Below are positions 27,009 through 35,435 of a stretch of 64,000 nucleotides of DNA, piece by piece. The position numbers and the translations under genes are program-made. This DNA is from Actinacidiphila yeochonensis CN732 (GTDB lineage: Bacteria; Actinomycetota; Actinomycetes; Streptomycetales; Streptomycetaceae): positions 1,550,001 to 1,614,000 of the forward strand of contig NZ_JQNR01000005.1 of the NCBI RefSeq assembly GCF_000745345.1, given 5' to 3'. Each line of letters begins with the position of its first letter. Position 1 is the first letter of the stretch. The notes beneath the pieces were generated by a model. That model searched no databases and was not told where the DNA came from. It saw nothing but the letters and a program-made list of their open reading frames with translations.

Positions 27009-27741
27009 CGCTTCCGCGGAACCGCCCGAGCCGGAGCCCGAGACCCGGCCCGAAACCCGGCCCGAGACCCGGCCCGAGACCCGGACCCCGAGGGCGACCG
27101 CGCCCGTGACGGAGCCCGCGACCGAGACCGAGTCCGCAAACGGGACCGAGACGGAGCCCGCGACCAGGGCGGACGGCGGGGTCGGTGGGGCTGGTGGGGC
27201 TGGCACGGTTGGCGGTGCGGGGCCCTCGGCGGCACCCTCGCCGGCGCAGGCGCGAGCCAGGGCCGCCGTCGAGCAGGCCCTGCGCGAGGCCGGGCTGCCG
27301 GTCGAGTCGCCGAGTGCCGGCACGTACGTCACCCAGCTTCCGGGCACCCGCAAGCTCGCCACCACCTGCCGACTGGTCGTCGGCGCGCACACCCTCGCGG
27401 TCAGCGCCTTCGTCGTCCGCCACCCGGACGAGAACCACGACGCCGTCCACCGCTGGCTGCTGGAGCGGAACCTGCGCCTGTACGGTGTCGCGTTCGCCGT
27501 GGACCGGCTCGGCGACGTCTACCTCTCCGGACGGCTGCCGCTCGCCGCCGTCACCCCGGAGGAGGTCGACCGGCTGCTCGGCGCCGTCCTGGAGAACGCC
27601 GACGGCTCCTTCAACACCCTCCTCGAACTCGGCTTCGCCTCCGCGATCCGCCGCGAGTACGCCTGGCGGGTCTCCCGGGGCGAGTCCACCCGCAACCTGG
27701 ACGCCTTCGCGCACCTCACCCAGCCCTCGACGCCCTCCTGA
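27001..27741 (+). CDS. YbjN-domain protein
   Basis: The C-terminal ~155 residues of this 246-residue protein form a YbjN domain, a tetratricopeptide-like/chaperone-fold domain linked in enterobacteria to motility and stress but biochemically undefined. The N-terminal ~85 residues are low-complexity, starting with four ETRP-type repeats coded by a 12-bp tandem repeat (27039-27087) and followed by Glu/Thr- and Gly-rich stretches. ATG 27001 overlaps the end of mshA. Confidence 0.85.
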   Translation: MADASAEPPEPEPETRPETRPETRPETRTPRATAPVTEPATETESANGTETEPATRADGGVGGAGGAGTVGGAGPSAAPSPAQARARAAVEQALREAGLPVESPSAGTYVTQLPGTRKLATTCRLVVGAHTLAVSAFVVRHPDENHDAVHRWLLERNLRLYGVAFAVDRLGDVYLSGRLPLAAVTPEEVDRLLGAVLENADGSFNTLLELGFASAIRREYAWRVSRGESTRNLDAFAHLTQPSTPS

Positions 27742-27863
27742 GCGGTACCCGCGTCCCGGCGTCACGATGTACGACACCCGTTCTCGTCATAGTCACTACC
27801 CAGATACGACCATTACCGAGGGTGACCCGAGAAGGCTCGTACGACGTCCCTTAAGCTCAAGGT

Positions 27864-28619
27864 ATGGCTGCTGCGTACAAGCTGATCCTCCTCCGCCACG
27901 GCGAGAGCGAGTGGAACGCGAAGAACCTGTTCACCGGCTGGGTGGATGTCAACCTCAACGACAAGGGCGAGAAGGAGGCGGTCCGCGGCGGTGAGCTGCT
28001 CAAGGACGCGGGCCTGCTCCCCGACGTCGTGCACACCTCCGTCCTGAAGCGGGCGATCCGCACCTCGCAGCTCGCGCTGGAGGCCGCCGACCGCCACTGG
28101 ATCCCGGTGCGGCGCTCCTGGCGGCTGAACGAGCGCCACTACGGCGCCCTCCAGGGCAAGGACAAGGCCCAGACCCTCGCCGAGTTCGGCGAGGAGCAGT
28201 TCACGCTGTGGCGCCGCTCCTACGACACCCCGCCGCCGGTGCTCGCGGACGGCGGTGAGTTCTCCCAGTCCGACGACCCGCGCTACGCCCTGGTCCCGGC
28301 CGAGGTGCGGCCCCGCACCGAGTGCCTGAAGGACGTCGTGGAGCGCATGCTCCCGTACTGGTACGACGCGATCGTGCCGGACCTCGCAACCGGCAGCACC
28401 GTCCTGGTCGCCGCGCACGGCAACTCGCTGCGCGCCCTGGTCAAGCACCTCGACGGCATCTCCGACGAGGCCATCGCCGGCCTCAACATCCCCACCGGCA
28501 TCCCCCTCGCCTACGAGCTGGACGCCGACTTCCACCCCGTCGTCCCCGGCGGCACCTACCTCGACCCCGAGGCCGCCGCAGCCTCCATCGAGGCGGTCAA
28601 GAACCAGGGCAAGAAGTAA
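27864..28619 (+). CDS. gpmA: 2,3-bisphosphoglycerate-dependent phosphoglycerate mutase
   Basis: This 251-residue glycolytic/gluconeogenic enzyme interconverts 3- and 2-phosphoglycerate through a phosphohistidine. The catalytic RHGESEWN is at 11-18, the acid/base Glu is in [11 protein letters not shown], and the second His in [11 protein letters not shown]. Full family length. The gene has its own 120-base upstream region and ends in a strong terminator. Confidence 0.97.
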   Translation: MAAAYKLILLRHGESEWNAKNLFTGWVDVNLNDKGEKEAVRGGELLKDAGLLPDVVHTSVLKRAIRTSQLALEAADRHWIPVRRSWRLNERHYGALQGKDKAQTLAEFGEEQFTLWRRSYDTPPPVLADGGEFSQSDDPRYALVPAEVRPRTECLKDVVERMLPYWYDAIVPDLATGSTVLVAAHGNSLRALVKHLDGISDEAIAGLNIPTGIPLAYELDADFHPVVPGGTYLDPEAAAASIEAVKNQGKK

Positions 28620-28633
28620 CCCTTTCTGCCCGA

Positions 28634-28677
28634 ACATGCCCCCTGCCTGCGGCTCCGGCCGCGGGGAGGGGGCATGT
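28634..28677. terminator. Terminator after gpmA
   Basis: Perfect 11-base arms ACATGCCCCCT (28634-28644) and AGGGGGCATGT (28667-28677) enclose a further GC-rich stem, 15 bases after the stop codon. Confidence 0.9.
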
Positions 28678-28807
28678 CTGCGTGTGGGGGCGGGCGGGAG
28701 CCGTCAGCTGTGCTGGTGCTTCTTCGGAGGCTGGACTAGCGGCAGACTCGCGTTGCTACGGTGGGGAAACCTGGTAACCGATCAGCCCTGGCCCGCTGGG
28801 AGGAATC

Positions 28808-29353
28808 GTGGAAGCTGTCGCTCTTGTGAGCCCCGATCGGTTGTTCTCGGCGGACCAGGTCTTGGTGCGGCCGAGCCCCGTGCCGGCGGTCGCTGGGGTG
28901 TACGGGTGGCACTTCGGCCAGGCGCCGCATGCCGCCCTGGAGGCCGGGCGCCTGCTCTACGTCGGGATAGCTCCGCGCTTCATGGCGAGCCGGGCCAGCA
29001 CCCAGAACCTGCGGAAAAGAGTGCGGCACCACTACCGAGGCAACGCGTCCGTCTCGACGCTGCGGCTCACGCTCGGGTGCCTGCTCGGGCTTGAGCTGCG
29101 TCGCGTGGGGAGCAGCAGGCGGATGACCTTCGGCAAACTCGGCGAGGCGGAGCTGAGCGCGTGGATGGCCGAGCACGCGCGCGTCTGCTGGGTCGAGACC
29201 AGCGAACCCTGGAAGTTGGAGGCGCGGCTCATCTCCGAGTTCGACGTCCCGCTGAACCTCGACCAGAACACCCACAACCCCTTCTACGGCGAACTGAAGA
29301 GGATCCGCGCCGAAGCCCGTGCCCGTGCCCGTGAGTTGCCCGTGAGTGCGTAG
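28808..29353 (+). CDS. GIY-YIG-like nuclease-fold protein
   Basis: This 181-residue protein contains GVYGWHF (about residue 30) and LLYVGIAP (about 49), which match the GIY and YIG strands of the GIY-YIG nuclease fold. Downstream are LRKRVRHHYRG (catalytic Arg candidate), the helical segment EPWKLEARLISEF (catalytic Glu candidate) and PLNLDQNTHN. It is probably a DNA-cutting or DNA-processing domain, with no further DNA-binding module visible. GTG 28808 has a GGAGGAAT ribosome site. It lies 223 bases upstream of the CRISPR array on the same strand, though adjacency alone does not show a link. Confidence 0.7.
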   Translation: MEAVALVSPDRLFSADQVLVRPSPVPAVAGVYGWHFGQAPHAALEAGRLLYVGIAPRFMASRASTQNLRKRVRHHYRGNASVSTLRLTLGCLLGLELRRVGSSRRMTFGKLGEAELSAWMAEHARVCWVETSEPWKLEARLISEFDVPLNLDQNTHNPFYGELKRIRAEARARARELPVSA

Positions 29354-29576
29354 CCGCTGGGACGTGGCTTGGCCGTCCAAGGGCGCCGTGCACAGGTTTC
29401 GGACGATGCGCCGGCGCCGGGCCTTCCGGTTGCGTCATGCTGGTCCCACTGCTCGCGCAAGGTTAAGTCTCGGGGTAGGAGAGCTTGTCGAGATGCCCTT
29501 TTTGCCTCAACTGTCGGAATCTCAACTAGTAAGTAAAAACCGCTACCTGCGGCCGTAAACCCCCAGGTCGCTTCCT
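29354..29576 (+). promoter_or_regulatory. Probable CRISPR leader
   Basis: This spacer becomes A/T-richer toward the array (for example TTTTTGCC at about 29500 and AGTAAGTAAAAACC at 29528-29541), as type I-E leaders do. It lies at the end with perfect repeats, opposite the degenerate repeat. No gene is visible in it. Confidence 0.6.
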
Positions 29577-30093
29577 GTGCTCCCCGCCCGCGCGGGGATG
29601 GCCCATCCGGACAGTCCACACGGCGTTGACCTCAGGAGTGCTCCCCGCCCGCGCGGGGATGGCCCCCAATGGTGTCCGGCCACAGCCCATGGTGGAGCGT
29701 GCTCCCCGCCCGCGCGGGGATGGCCCCGCGTTCGGGACGCACGCCGTCACCGGCGACGGGTGCTCCCCGCCCGCGCGGGGATGGCCCCGTCGCGGCCGCG
29801 ATCCGCTACATCGTCAGCAGGTGCTCCCCGCCCGCGCGGGGATGGCCCCACCCGTGACGCCCGATGAGATCGGGGCGCTACGTGCTCCCCGCCCGCGCGG
29901 GGATGGCCCCGACGAAGCAAGTGCTTCGGATTTGCTGAAGCAGTGCTCCCCGCCCGCGCGGGGATGGCCCCGCCCCCTGCGTCATGGTGTTCCAGCCGAT
30001 GTGGTGCTCCCCGCCCGCGCGGGGATGGCCCCACCTTCACGTCTTCGGTGCCTTCCACGACGTAGTGCTCCCCGCTCAGGCGGGGGTGGCCGA
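29577..30093 (+). CRISPR. Type I-E-like CRISPR array, 9 repeats and 8 spacers
   Basis: Nine 29-bp repeats begin at 29577, 29638, 29699, 29760, 29821, 29882, 29943, 30004 and 30065. The period is exactly 61 bp, so all eight spacers are 32 bp. The repeat starts GTGCTCCCCGCC, has a GCGCGGGG stem arm and ends GATGGCCCC, as in actinobacterial type I-E arrays. Repeat 1 ends in A instead of C, and repeat 9 is degenerate at several positions, marking the trailer end and + strand transcription from the left. No cas genes lie in the window, so processing and interference would depend on a distant locus. Apparent open frames across the array are artefacts of its periodicity. Confidence 0.97.
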
Positions 30094-30207
30094 TTCACGT
30101 CCCTGATGCAGGAGCAGTGGGGCGGCAGGGCGTGACCCGTTGCCCGTAGGTCGGGTTGAACCGGCTACCGCAGGCGCGGGCGCGCTTGTCGTGGTGAAGG
30201 GGTGCGC

Positions 30208-30663
30208 ATGAAGCGGGTCGTTGCTCGGGTGTGGAGGCTTATTCGCGGGCCCTTGCAATGGCGGGTCCTGTGGTTCGCGCATGCCACGTTCATGGTTGGC
30301 GTGACGGGGGTGGTGCGGAACGAGCAGGGGCAGGTCCTGCTGCTCAAGCACCGGATGTGGCCGGCGGACCGGCCGTGGGGGCTGCCGACCGGGTACGCGG
30401 TCAGGAACGAGGAGTTCCCGAAGACGATCGTTCGAGAGGTCCGGGAGGAGACCGGCCTGGACGTCGTTCCGGGGCCGCTGGTCCAGGTGACCAGTGGGTA
30501 CAAGCTCCGCGTGGAGATCGCCTACGAGGCACTGCATGTGGGCGGGACGCTCAAGCTGGACGGCTTCGAGATCCTGGAGGCGGGCTGGTTCAGCCCGGAC
30601 GCGCTCCCTGAGGGGATGCAGGAGGCTCACGTCCAGCTCATCAAGGCGGGCGGGCCGATGTGA
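30208..30663 (+). CDS. NUDIX hydrolase
   Basis: This 151-residue protein has a complete NUDIX box G-x5-E-x7-R-E-x2-E-E-x-G, in the segment GYAVRNEEF...REVREETGL. Such enzymes hydrolyse nucleoside diphosphates linked to another moiety; the substrate is not predictable. ATG 30208 is preceded by GAAGGGG. The gene lies just beyond the CRISPR trailer and ends in a long perfect terminator, so it is an independent unit. Confidence 0.92.
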   Translation: MKRVVARVWRLIRGPLQWRVLWFAHATFMVGVTGVVRNEQGQVLLLKHRMWPADRPWGLPTGYAVRNEEFPKTIVREVREETGLDVVPGPLVQVTSGYKLRVEIAYEALHVGGTLKLDGFEILEAGWFSPDALPEGMQEAHVQLIKAGGPM

Positions 30664-30673
30664 CGTCGCTCGC

Positions 30674-30722
30674 GCCGATGCCCCTGTGCCACGGCATGCG
30701 GCCGGGGAACAGGGGCATCGGC
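30674..30722. terminator. Strong terminator after the NUDIX gene
   Basis: Perfect 14-base arms GCCGATGCCCCTGT (30674-30687) and complement (30709-30722) lie between the NUDIX gene and the convergent Cys-rich gene. Confidence 0.9.
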
Positions 30723-30780
30723 ACAGGCGCGGGCCCGCCTCGCCGGAAGGGGTGGGCGGGGGCGGGTCCGGCCCGGGAGG

Positions 30781-30948
30781 TCAGTGGGAGCAACTGCTGC
30801 ACTGGCATGGGCTGCCGGACTGGCAGCCGCACCCGCAGCCCGAACCGCAGCCGCAGGCGGCGAGCAGGGGGAGCGGGATGCGCAGCGGGGCGGCCTCGGG
30901 CTGCGCCGACTGGGTGCGGGCGGACGGTGGGGTGGCGGATTCCGGCAT
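30781..30948 (-). CDS. 55-residue Cys-rich protein, possible metal binder
   Basis: A short frame from ATG 30948 has a near-ideal GAGGAGG ribosome site. It encodes an N-terminal Pro/Ala-rich part and a C-terminal cluster of seven cysteines: ACGCGSGCGCQSG then SPCQCSSCSH. The CxC and CxxC spacing recalls metallothioneins or zinc/copper-binding peptides, and the final His could also bind metal. Codon use is typical of the genome. It is flanked by the NUDIX terminator and a spacer toward phoU. The product is not one I can name; metal binding is inferred from composition only. Confidence 0.6.
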   Translation of the reverse strand: MPESATPPSARTQSAQPEAAPLRIPLPLLAACGCGSGCGCGCQSGSPCQCSSCSH

Positions 30949-31078
30949 GGGTGTGTCCTCCTCAGGCGGTCCTGGGAGTCAGTGAACGCTGCCCGTTCTC
31001 GGGTATCAAGGGCGCACGAGGGCGTTCTGGGCGCTGCCGCCCACGGCATGCGCTGCCCTGTGACCCCGTACGCCCCCG

Positions 31079-31131
31079 GCTGCCGAACCCGAACCCGAAC
31101 CCAAGCTCGACCCCGACCCCGACCCCGACCA
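31079..31131. repeat. Hexanucleotide repeat
   Basis: CGAACC units (three or four) grade into CGACCC units (three or four). The spacer 30949-31205 has no gene apart from the 5' region of the Cys-rich gene. Confidence 0.8.
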
Positions 31132-31205
31132 CAACGCCGGCCGCAACCTCGGCCATAACCCCGGCCCCGCCGGCTCCCGTCCCGAGCCGCCGCCCCCTAC
31201 GGCCG

Positions 31206-31253
31206 GCGGCTCGCGGCAGCCGGGCCCTTCCGGGCCCCGCCGCCGCGAGCCGC
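31206..31253 (-). terminator. Terminator after phoU
   Basis: Arms GCGGCTCGCGGC (31206-31217) and GCCGCGAGCCGC (31242-31253) enclose an inner GGGCCC hairpin, 50 bases past the phoU stop. Confidence 0.8.
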
Positions 31254-31302
31254 TGAGCGTCGGCCGCTGAGCGTCAGCCGCCGATGGGGCCCCCGCCGGG
31301 CC

Positions 31303-31974
31303 TCAGACGCTCTCGGGCGCCGGGGTCAGCTCGTCCGGGTGCTCGCCGGTCACCAGGTAGACGACGCGCTTGGCCACCGAGACGGCGTGGTCGGCGAAGC
31401 GCTCGTAGTAGCGGCCCACCAGGGTGACGTCGACGGCGGTCTCGATGCCGTGCTGCCAGCGGTCGTCGAGGAGGTGCTGGAAGAGGGCGCGGTGCAGCTC
31501 GTCCATGCGGTCGTCGTCGTGCTCCAGCTGGAGCGCGTCGTCGACGTCCTTGCTGACGATCACCTCGGCGGCCTTGGCCATCAGCCGCTGGGCGAGCTGG
31601 CCCATCTCCAGGATGGTGCTGTGCAGGTCGCCCGGCACCGCCGACTCCGGGAAGCGCAGGCGGGCGAGCTTCGCCACGTGGCGGGCCAGGTCGCCGGAGC
31701 GCTCCAGGTCCGCGCTCATCCGCAGGCTGGTGACGACGATCCGCAGATCGGTGGCCACGGGCTGCTGGCGGGCCAGGAGGGTGATCGCCCGGCTCTCCAG
31801 CTCGCGCTGGAGGTCGTCGACCTTCTCGTCGGCGGCGATCACGCTCTCCGCGACCTTCAGGTCGGCGTCGAGCAGCGCGGTCGTGGCCCGGCCGATCGCC
31901 GAGCCGACCAGGCGGGCCATCTCCACCAGCCCGTCGCCGACCGAGTCGAGCTCCTCGTGGTATGCGTCACGCAT
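31303..31974 (-). CDS. phoU: Phosphate-specific regulator PhoU
   Basis: This 223-residue PhoU-fold protein consists of two three-helix bundles with the repeated metal-binding acidic motifs ADEKVDDLQRE and EHDDDRMDELH. It dampens PhoR signalling and modulates phosphate uptake through Pst. ATG 31974 has a GGAAGGAAA ribosome site. It is transcribed divergently from phoR-phoP, with a PHO box in between, the organisation known in Streptomyces. Confidence 0.95.
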   Translation of the reverse strand: MRDAYHEELDSVGDGLVEMARLVGSAIGRATTALLDADLKVAESVIAADEKVDDLQRELESRAITLLARQQPVATDLRIVVTSLRMSADLERSGDLARHVAKLARLRFPESAVPGDLHSTILEMGQLAQRLMAKAAEVIVSKDVDDALQLEHDDDRMDELHRALFQHLLDDRWQHGIETAVDVTLVGRYYERFADHAVSVAKRVVYLVTGEHPDELTPAPESV

Positions 31975-32084
31975 CGCTTTCCTTCCGTACTGGCCGTGGT
32001 CAGCGCATGCCGCGGCCGGACCGTATGGCGAGGGCTTCCCCTGCATGAGACACGCTGGCGGCCGTACGCGTACCGGCCGCACCC

Positions 32085-32117
32085 CCTGAGTGAATCAGGT
32101 GCTACCCCAAGGTGAAC
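32085..32117 (-). promoter_or_regulatory. PHO box (three 11-bp direct repeat units)
   Basis: On the minus strand three consecutive 11-mers read GTTCACCTTGG, GGTAGCACCTG and ATTCACTCAGG. The first and third match the GTTCACC half-site consensus for PhoP. It sits 110 bases upstream of phoU and 75 bases upstream of phoR, suited to autoregulation in both directions. Confidence 0.8.
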
Positions 32118-32191
32118 TCTTGGCAACGCCAGTCCGAGAGCTCTGGCGGCGGGGTTGTAAAGCGATTGTGCGGGCCACTTAACCTGAAGGT

Positions 32192-33493
32192 GTGGACGTG
32201 AACGCGGCAGTGGCCGCAGCAAGCGCGGTGGCCGGTCTGCTGACCGGTGCCAGCGCCGTACTCGCGTTCCGGTGGAGCGAGCGGGAGCAGACCAGGCCCA
32301 GCCGCAAGACGCTGAGGCCTGACGCGGTCACGGCCGCGCTTCCGCCGGGCGTGGACACGGTGCTCTCCGTGCTGCGCTCGTCAGCCGTCGTGCTGGACGA
32401 GGGCGACGGCGTGGTGAAGGCGAGCTCGGCGGCGTACGCCCTCGGGTTGGTGCGCGGCGGCCGGTTGGCCGTCGACCAGATGCTTCAGATGGCCCGCGAG
32501 ACCCGCCGGGACGGCGAGATCCGTCAGGTCGAACTGGAGTTGCCGCGCCGCGGCGGCGGCCGGGGGGAGGGCCTGGCGGTCTCCGCCCGGGTCGCACCGC
32601 TCGGCTCGCGGCTGGTGCTGCTGCTGGTGGAGGACCTGACCGAGGCCCGGCGGATCGAGGCGGTGCGCCGGGACTTCGTGGCGAACGTCAGCCATGAGCT
32701 GAAGACACCGGTCGGCGCCCTGTCGCTGCTGTCCGAGGCCGTGATGGACGCCAGCGACGACCCGGAGGCCGTCAACCGGTTCGCCGGCCGCATGCAGGTG
32801 GAGGCCACCCGCCTGACCAACCTGGTGCAGGAGATCATCGACCTGTCCCGGGTGCAGGACGACAACGTGCTCGACGACGCGGAGGCGGTGGCCGTGGACG
32901 ACCTCGTCGCCGAGGCCGTCGACCGCTGCCGGCAGCGGGCCAACTCCAAGCAGATCACCATGGCCACCGGTACCTCCCCCGATCTGTTCATCTGGGGCAA
33001 CCGGGGTCAGTTGGCGGCGGCCCTGGGCAACCTGGTGGAGAACGCCGTCAACTACAGTCCAGCCCGTACCCGGGTCGGCATCGCCGGCCGCCGGGTGGCC
33101 TCCCCCTCGTCAAAGGGCGGCGACCTGGTGGAGATATCCGTCACGGACCAGGGCATCGGCATCTCCGAGAAGGACCGCGAACGGGTCTTCGAGCGCTTCT
33201 ACCGGGTGGACCCGGCGCGCTCGCGGGCCACCGGCGGTACCGGCCTCGGCCTGTCGATCGTCAAGCACGTGGCCGCCTCGCACGGCGGGGCGGTCACGGT
33301 GTGGAGTGCTGAGGGCCAGGGCTCCACCTTCACGCTGCGGCTGCCCGAGGCCGGCCGCGGCCGTCCCCAGGCGTCGGACGCCGACTCGGACCTCGACGAC
33401 GACCTCGTCGACGAGCCGGCCGACGAGCCGACCGACGACCAGATTTTCCAGACCCTCCCCGAACACATCCCCGCTCCGGAGGTCCTTCCGTGA
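32192..33493 (+). CDS. phoR: Phosphate sensor histidine kinase PhoR
   Basis: This 433-residue kinase has one N-terminal membrane segment (about 8-27), a PAS-like region (about 55-150), the HisKA motif NVSHELKTP with His168, and a HATPase domain with N box, GIGISEKD and GTGLGLSIVKH. The acidic C-terminal tail is typical of the SenX3/PhoR subgroup. It phosphorylates PhoP under phosphate limitation. GTG 32192 is listed, but GTG 32198 has the better spacing from GAAGG. Its stop overlaps the phoP start by four bases. Confidence 0.95.
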   Translation: MDVNAAVAAASAVAGLLTGASAVLAFRWSEREQTRPSRKTLRPDAVTAALPPGVDTVLSVLRSSAVVLDEGDGVVKASSAAYALGLVRGGRLAVDQMLQMARETRRDGEIRQVELELPRRGGGRGEGLAVSARVAPLGSRLVLLLVEDLTEARRIEAVRRDFVANVSHELKTPVGALSLLSEAVMDASDDPEAVNRFAGRMQVEATRLTNLVQEIIDLSRVQDDNVLDDAEAVAVDDLVAEAVDRCRQRANSKQITMATGTSPDLFIWGNRGQLAAALGNLVENAVNYSPARTRVGIAGRRVASPSSKGGDLVEISVTDQGIGISEKDRERVFERFYRVDPARSRATGGTGLGLSIVKHVAASHGGAVTVWSAEGQGSTFTLRLPEAGRGRPQASDADSDLDDDLVDEPADEPTDDQIFQTLPEHIPAPEVLP

Positions 33494-34170
33494 CCCGCGT
33501 ACTCGTCGTAGAGGACGAAGAGTCCTTCAGCGACGCGCTGTCGTACATGCTCCGCAAGGAGGGCTTCGAGGTCGCCATCGCCGCGACCGGGCCCGACGGT
33601 CTGGACGAGTTCGAGCGCAACGGCGCCGATCTCGTCCTGCTCGACCTCATGCTGCCCGGGCTGCCCGGCACCGAGGTCTGCCGCCAGCTGCGGCTGAAGT
33701 CCAATGTCCCGGTGATCATGGTGACCGCCAAGGACAGCGAGATCGACAAGGTCGTCGGCCTGGAGATAGGCGCCGACGACTATGTGACCAAGCCCTTCTC
33801 CTCGCGCGAGCTGGTGGCGCGCATCCGCGCCGTGCTGCGCCGCAGGGGGGAGCCGGAGGAGGTCTCCCCGGCCGCCCTTGAGGCCGGCCCGGTGCGGATG
33901 GACGTCGACCGGCACGTGGTGACGGTGGGCGGTGGCAAGGTCGACCTGCCGCTCAAGGAGTTCGACCTGCTGGAGATGCTGCTGCGCAACGCCGGCCGGG
34001 TGCTCACCCGGATGCAGCTGATCGACCGGGTCTGGGGCGCGGACTACGTGGGGGACACCAAGACCCTCGACGTGCACGTCAAGCGGCTGCGCGCCAAGAT
34101 CGAGCCCGACCCGGGGGCCCCGCGCTACCTGGTGACGGTGCGCGGCCTGGGCTACAAGTTCGAGCCGTAA
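33490..34170 (+). CDS. phoP: Phosphate response regulator PhoP
   Basis: This 226-residue OmpR-family regulator has a receiver domain with acidic residues E8-D9, phospho-acceptor D52 in LLDLMLPG and Lys in YVTKPF, and a C-terminal winged helix ending in TVRGLGYKFEP. It binds PHO boxes and controls phosphate scavenging and, in Streptomyces, antibiotic production. GTG 33490 overlaps the phoR stop (GTGA), so translation is coupled. A 23-bp perfect terminator follows. Confidence 0.97.
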   Translation: MTRVLVVEDEESFSDALSYMLRKEGFEVAIAATGPDGLDEFERNGADLVLLDLMLPGLPGTEVCRQLRLKSNVPVIMVTAKDSEIDKVVGLEIGADDYVTKPFSSRELVARIRAVLRRRGEPEEVSPAALEAGPVRMDVDRHVVTVGGGKVDLPLKEFDLLEMLLRNAGRVLTRMQLIDRVWGADYVGDTKTLDVHVKRLRAKIEPDPGAPRYLVTVRGLGYKFEP

Positions 34171-34250
34171 GCCGCCCCCGGGGGTGCGCGGCGGACCACC
34201 GTATCGGCGGACGTATCGGCGGATTCCGGTACGGACGCCCGCGAGGCGCC

Positions 34251-34300
34251 CGTACGGGTGAGGGCCCGGCACCGCAAGGTGCCGGGCCCTCACCCGTACG
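34251..34300. terminator. Bidirectional terminator after phoP
   Basis: Perfect 23-base arms (34251-34273 and 34278-34300, starting CGTACGGGTGAGGG) with loop GCAA lie between the convergent phoP and lipoprotein genes. Confidence 0.95.
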
Positions 34301-34316
34301 GCGGGATTCGCGCCGG

Positions 34317-34928
34317 TTACGACGCGGCCGTCGTCGCGGCGCCGGTGGGCGTCGCGGTGCCGGTGGGCGTCGCCGTGGTGGTCGGCGTCGAGGCCGGCGT
34401 GGTGGCGGACGCGGACGGAGTGGGCGTCGAGCCGGGGCCGAAGGGCGCGTAGTAGCTCGTCGACGGCAGCACGGTGGCGTACATCTTGACCGCGCCGGCC
34501 TGGCTGAAGGAGAAGACGGCGCTCTGCACGTCGCCGTCGCGCGGGGTGGCGGCGCCGGAGTTCAGGACGGCCGCCGGGTTGCCCTTGCCGCCCAGCAGCA
34601 CGCTGCCGTGGGCCGGGACGGTGACGGTGGAGCCGCCGTCGGCGCTCTTCAGCGTGGCCGAGCCGATGCCGGTGATCTCCACCGACTGGAGCTGCTGCGC
34701 GGACGACCCGTTGTTGAACAGGCGGGCGGTCACCGTTGCCGGGCCGCCGCTGGGGTCGGTGAGCACGAAGGCGTTCTGCACCTTGACGTCGCGCGCGGCG
34801 CCGGACTGGCTGTCCGGCTCGATCTGGAGCGTCGCCGCGTCGTTGCCGGCCGCGCAGGCGGCGGCCAGGGGTGCGAGCGAGAGCGCGAGTACGGCGGCGA
34901 CAGCGCCGCGACGGATGCTGCGGACCAC
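34317..34928 (-). CDS. Secreted lipoprotein next to phoP
   Basis: This 203-residue protein has a basic N-terminus, a hydrophobic core and a lipobox-like end PLAAACAAG, so Cys is probably lipidated. The mature part is a beta-rich domain with VTARLFNNGSSAQ and GSVLLGGKG segments, like the DUF461/copper-chaperone-like (PCuAC-type) fold. A Thr/Pro/Ala-rich tail with repeats of ATPTGT follows. GTG 34928 has AGGAGA about 11 bases upstream. Position between phoP and carD is conserved in Streptomyces as I recall; function is unknown. Confidence 0.8.
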   Translation of the reverse strand: MVRSIRRGAVAAVLALSLAPLAAACAAGNDAATLQIEPDSQSGAARDVKVQNAFVLTDPSGGPATVTARLFNNGSSAQQLQSVEITGIGSATLKSADGGSTVTVPAHGSVLLGGKGNPAAVLNSGAATPRDGDVQSAVFSFSQAGAVKMYATVLPSTSYYAPFGPGSTPTPSASATTPASTPTTTATPTGTATPTGAATTAAS

Positions 34929-35368
34929 GGCGGCGGCATCTCCTAGAGCAGGTGACGGACGATCTTCCAGCGGCCTTACATTACCGAGGCCACCGGCCAC
35001 GTCGCGCACCGGCCCCTGCTTTGCGGCGCGTTGATAACCCGCTCGCCGCAAGATCGGCCACCCGAGTGCGGCCCGCCCGGGGGAAGATCAGGCGGCCTGC
35101 GGGTTTGCTGCAATCAATGGGAGAGCAAATTTCGATCTTCTGTCGCCTGATTCGCCCCCCGTCGGCTCGAACGGCGTAGCTGTGATCTCCTCCTCCCCGG
35201 GGGACGAAACGGGACGTATCGCCCGCTGTTCGAGGGGTCCGAGGGCTGTAACGGGTGCGTTTCGTCCCCGTCGCGCACCCGCTCCGACCTGCGGATACCT
35301 CCTCCAGGGCACCCCCTCCAGCACGTTCCGGGGGCGGTTGTCAAGCCCCGAGATATGCCCTGACCTGC

Positions 35369-35394
35369 GGAAACGCCATTCAGAAGAGGCCGTT
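35369..35394 (+). promoter_or_regulatory. Sigma-R-like promoter upstream of carD
   Basis: GGAAA (35369-35373) is followed by exactly 18 bases and GTT (35392-35394), about 40 bases before the carD start. This fits the SigR consensus GGAAT-N18-GTT at all but one core position. A housekeeping-type TACCCT (35402-35407) also lies close. Confidence 0.5.
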
Positions 35395-35435
35395 CCCGTG
35401 TTACCCTGGATAGCCACGGAAGGGGTACCTGTCAC

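Noticed and set aside
29577-30135. Open frames of 62-169 codons with repeated PARAGMAP and PRPRGDGP motifs
   Set aside because: They are read through the CRISPR array; the 61-bp period and palindromic repeats create them.
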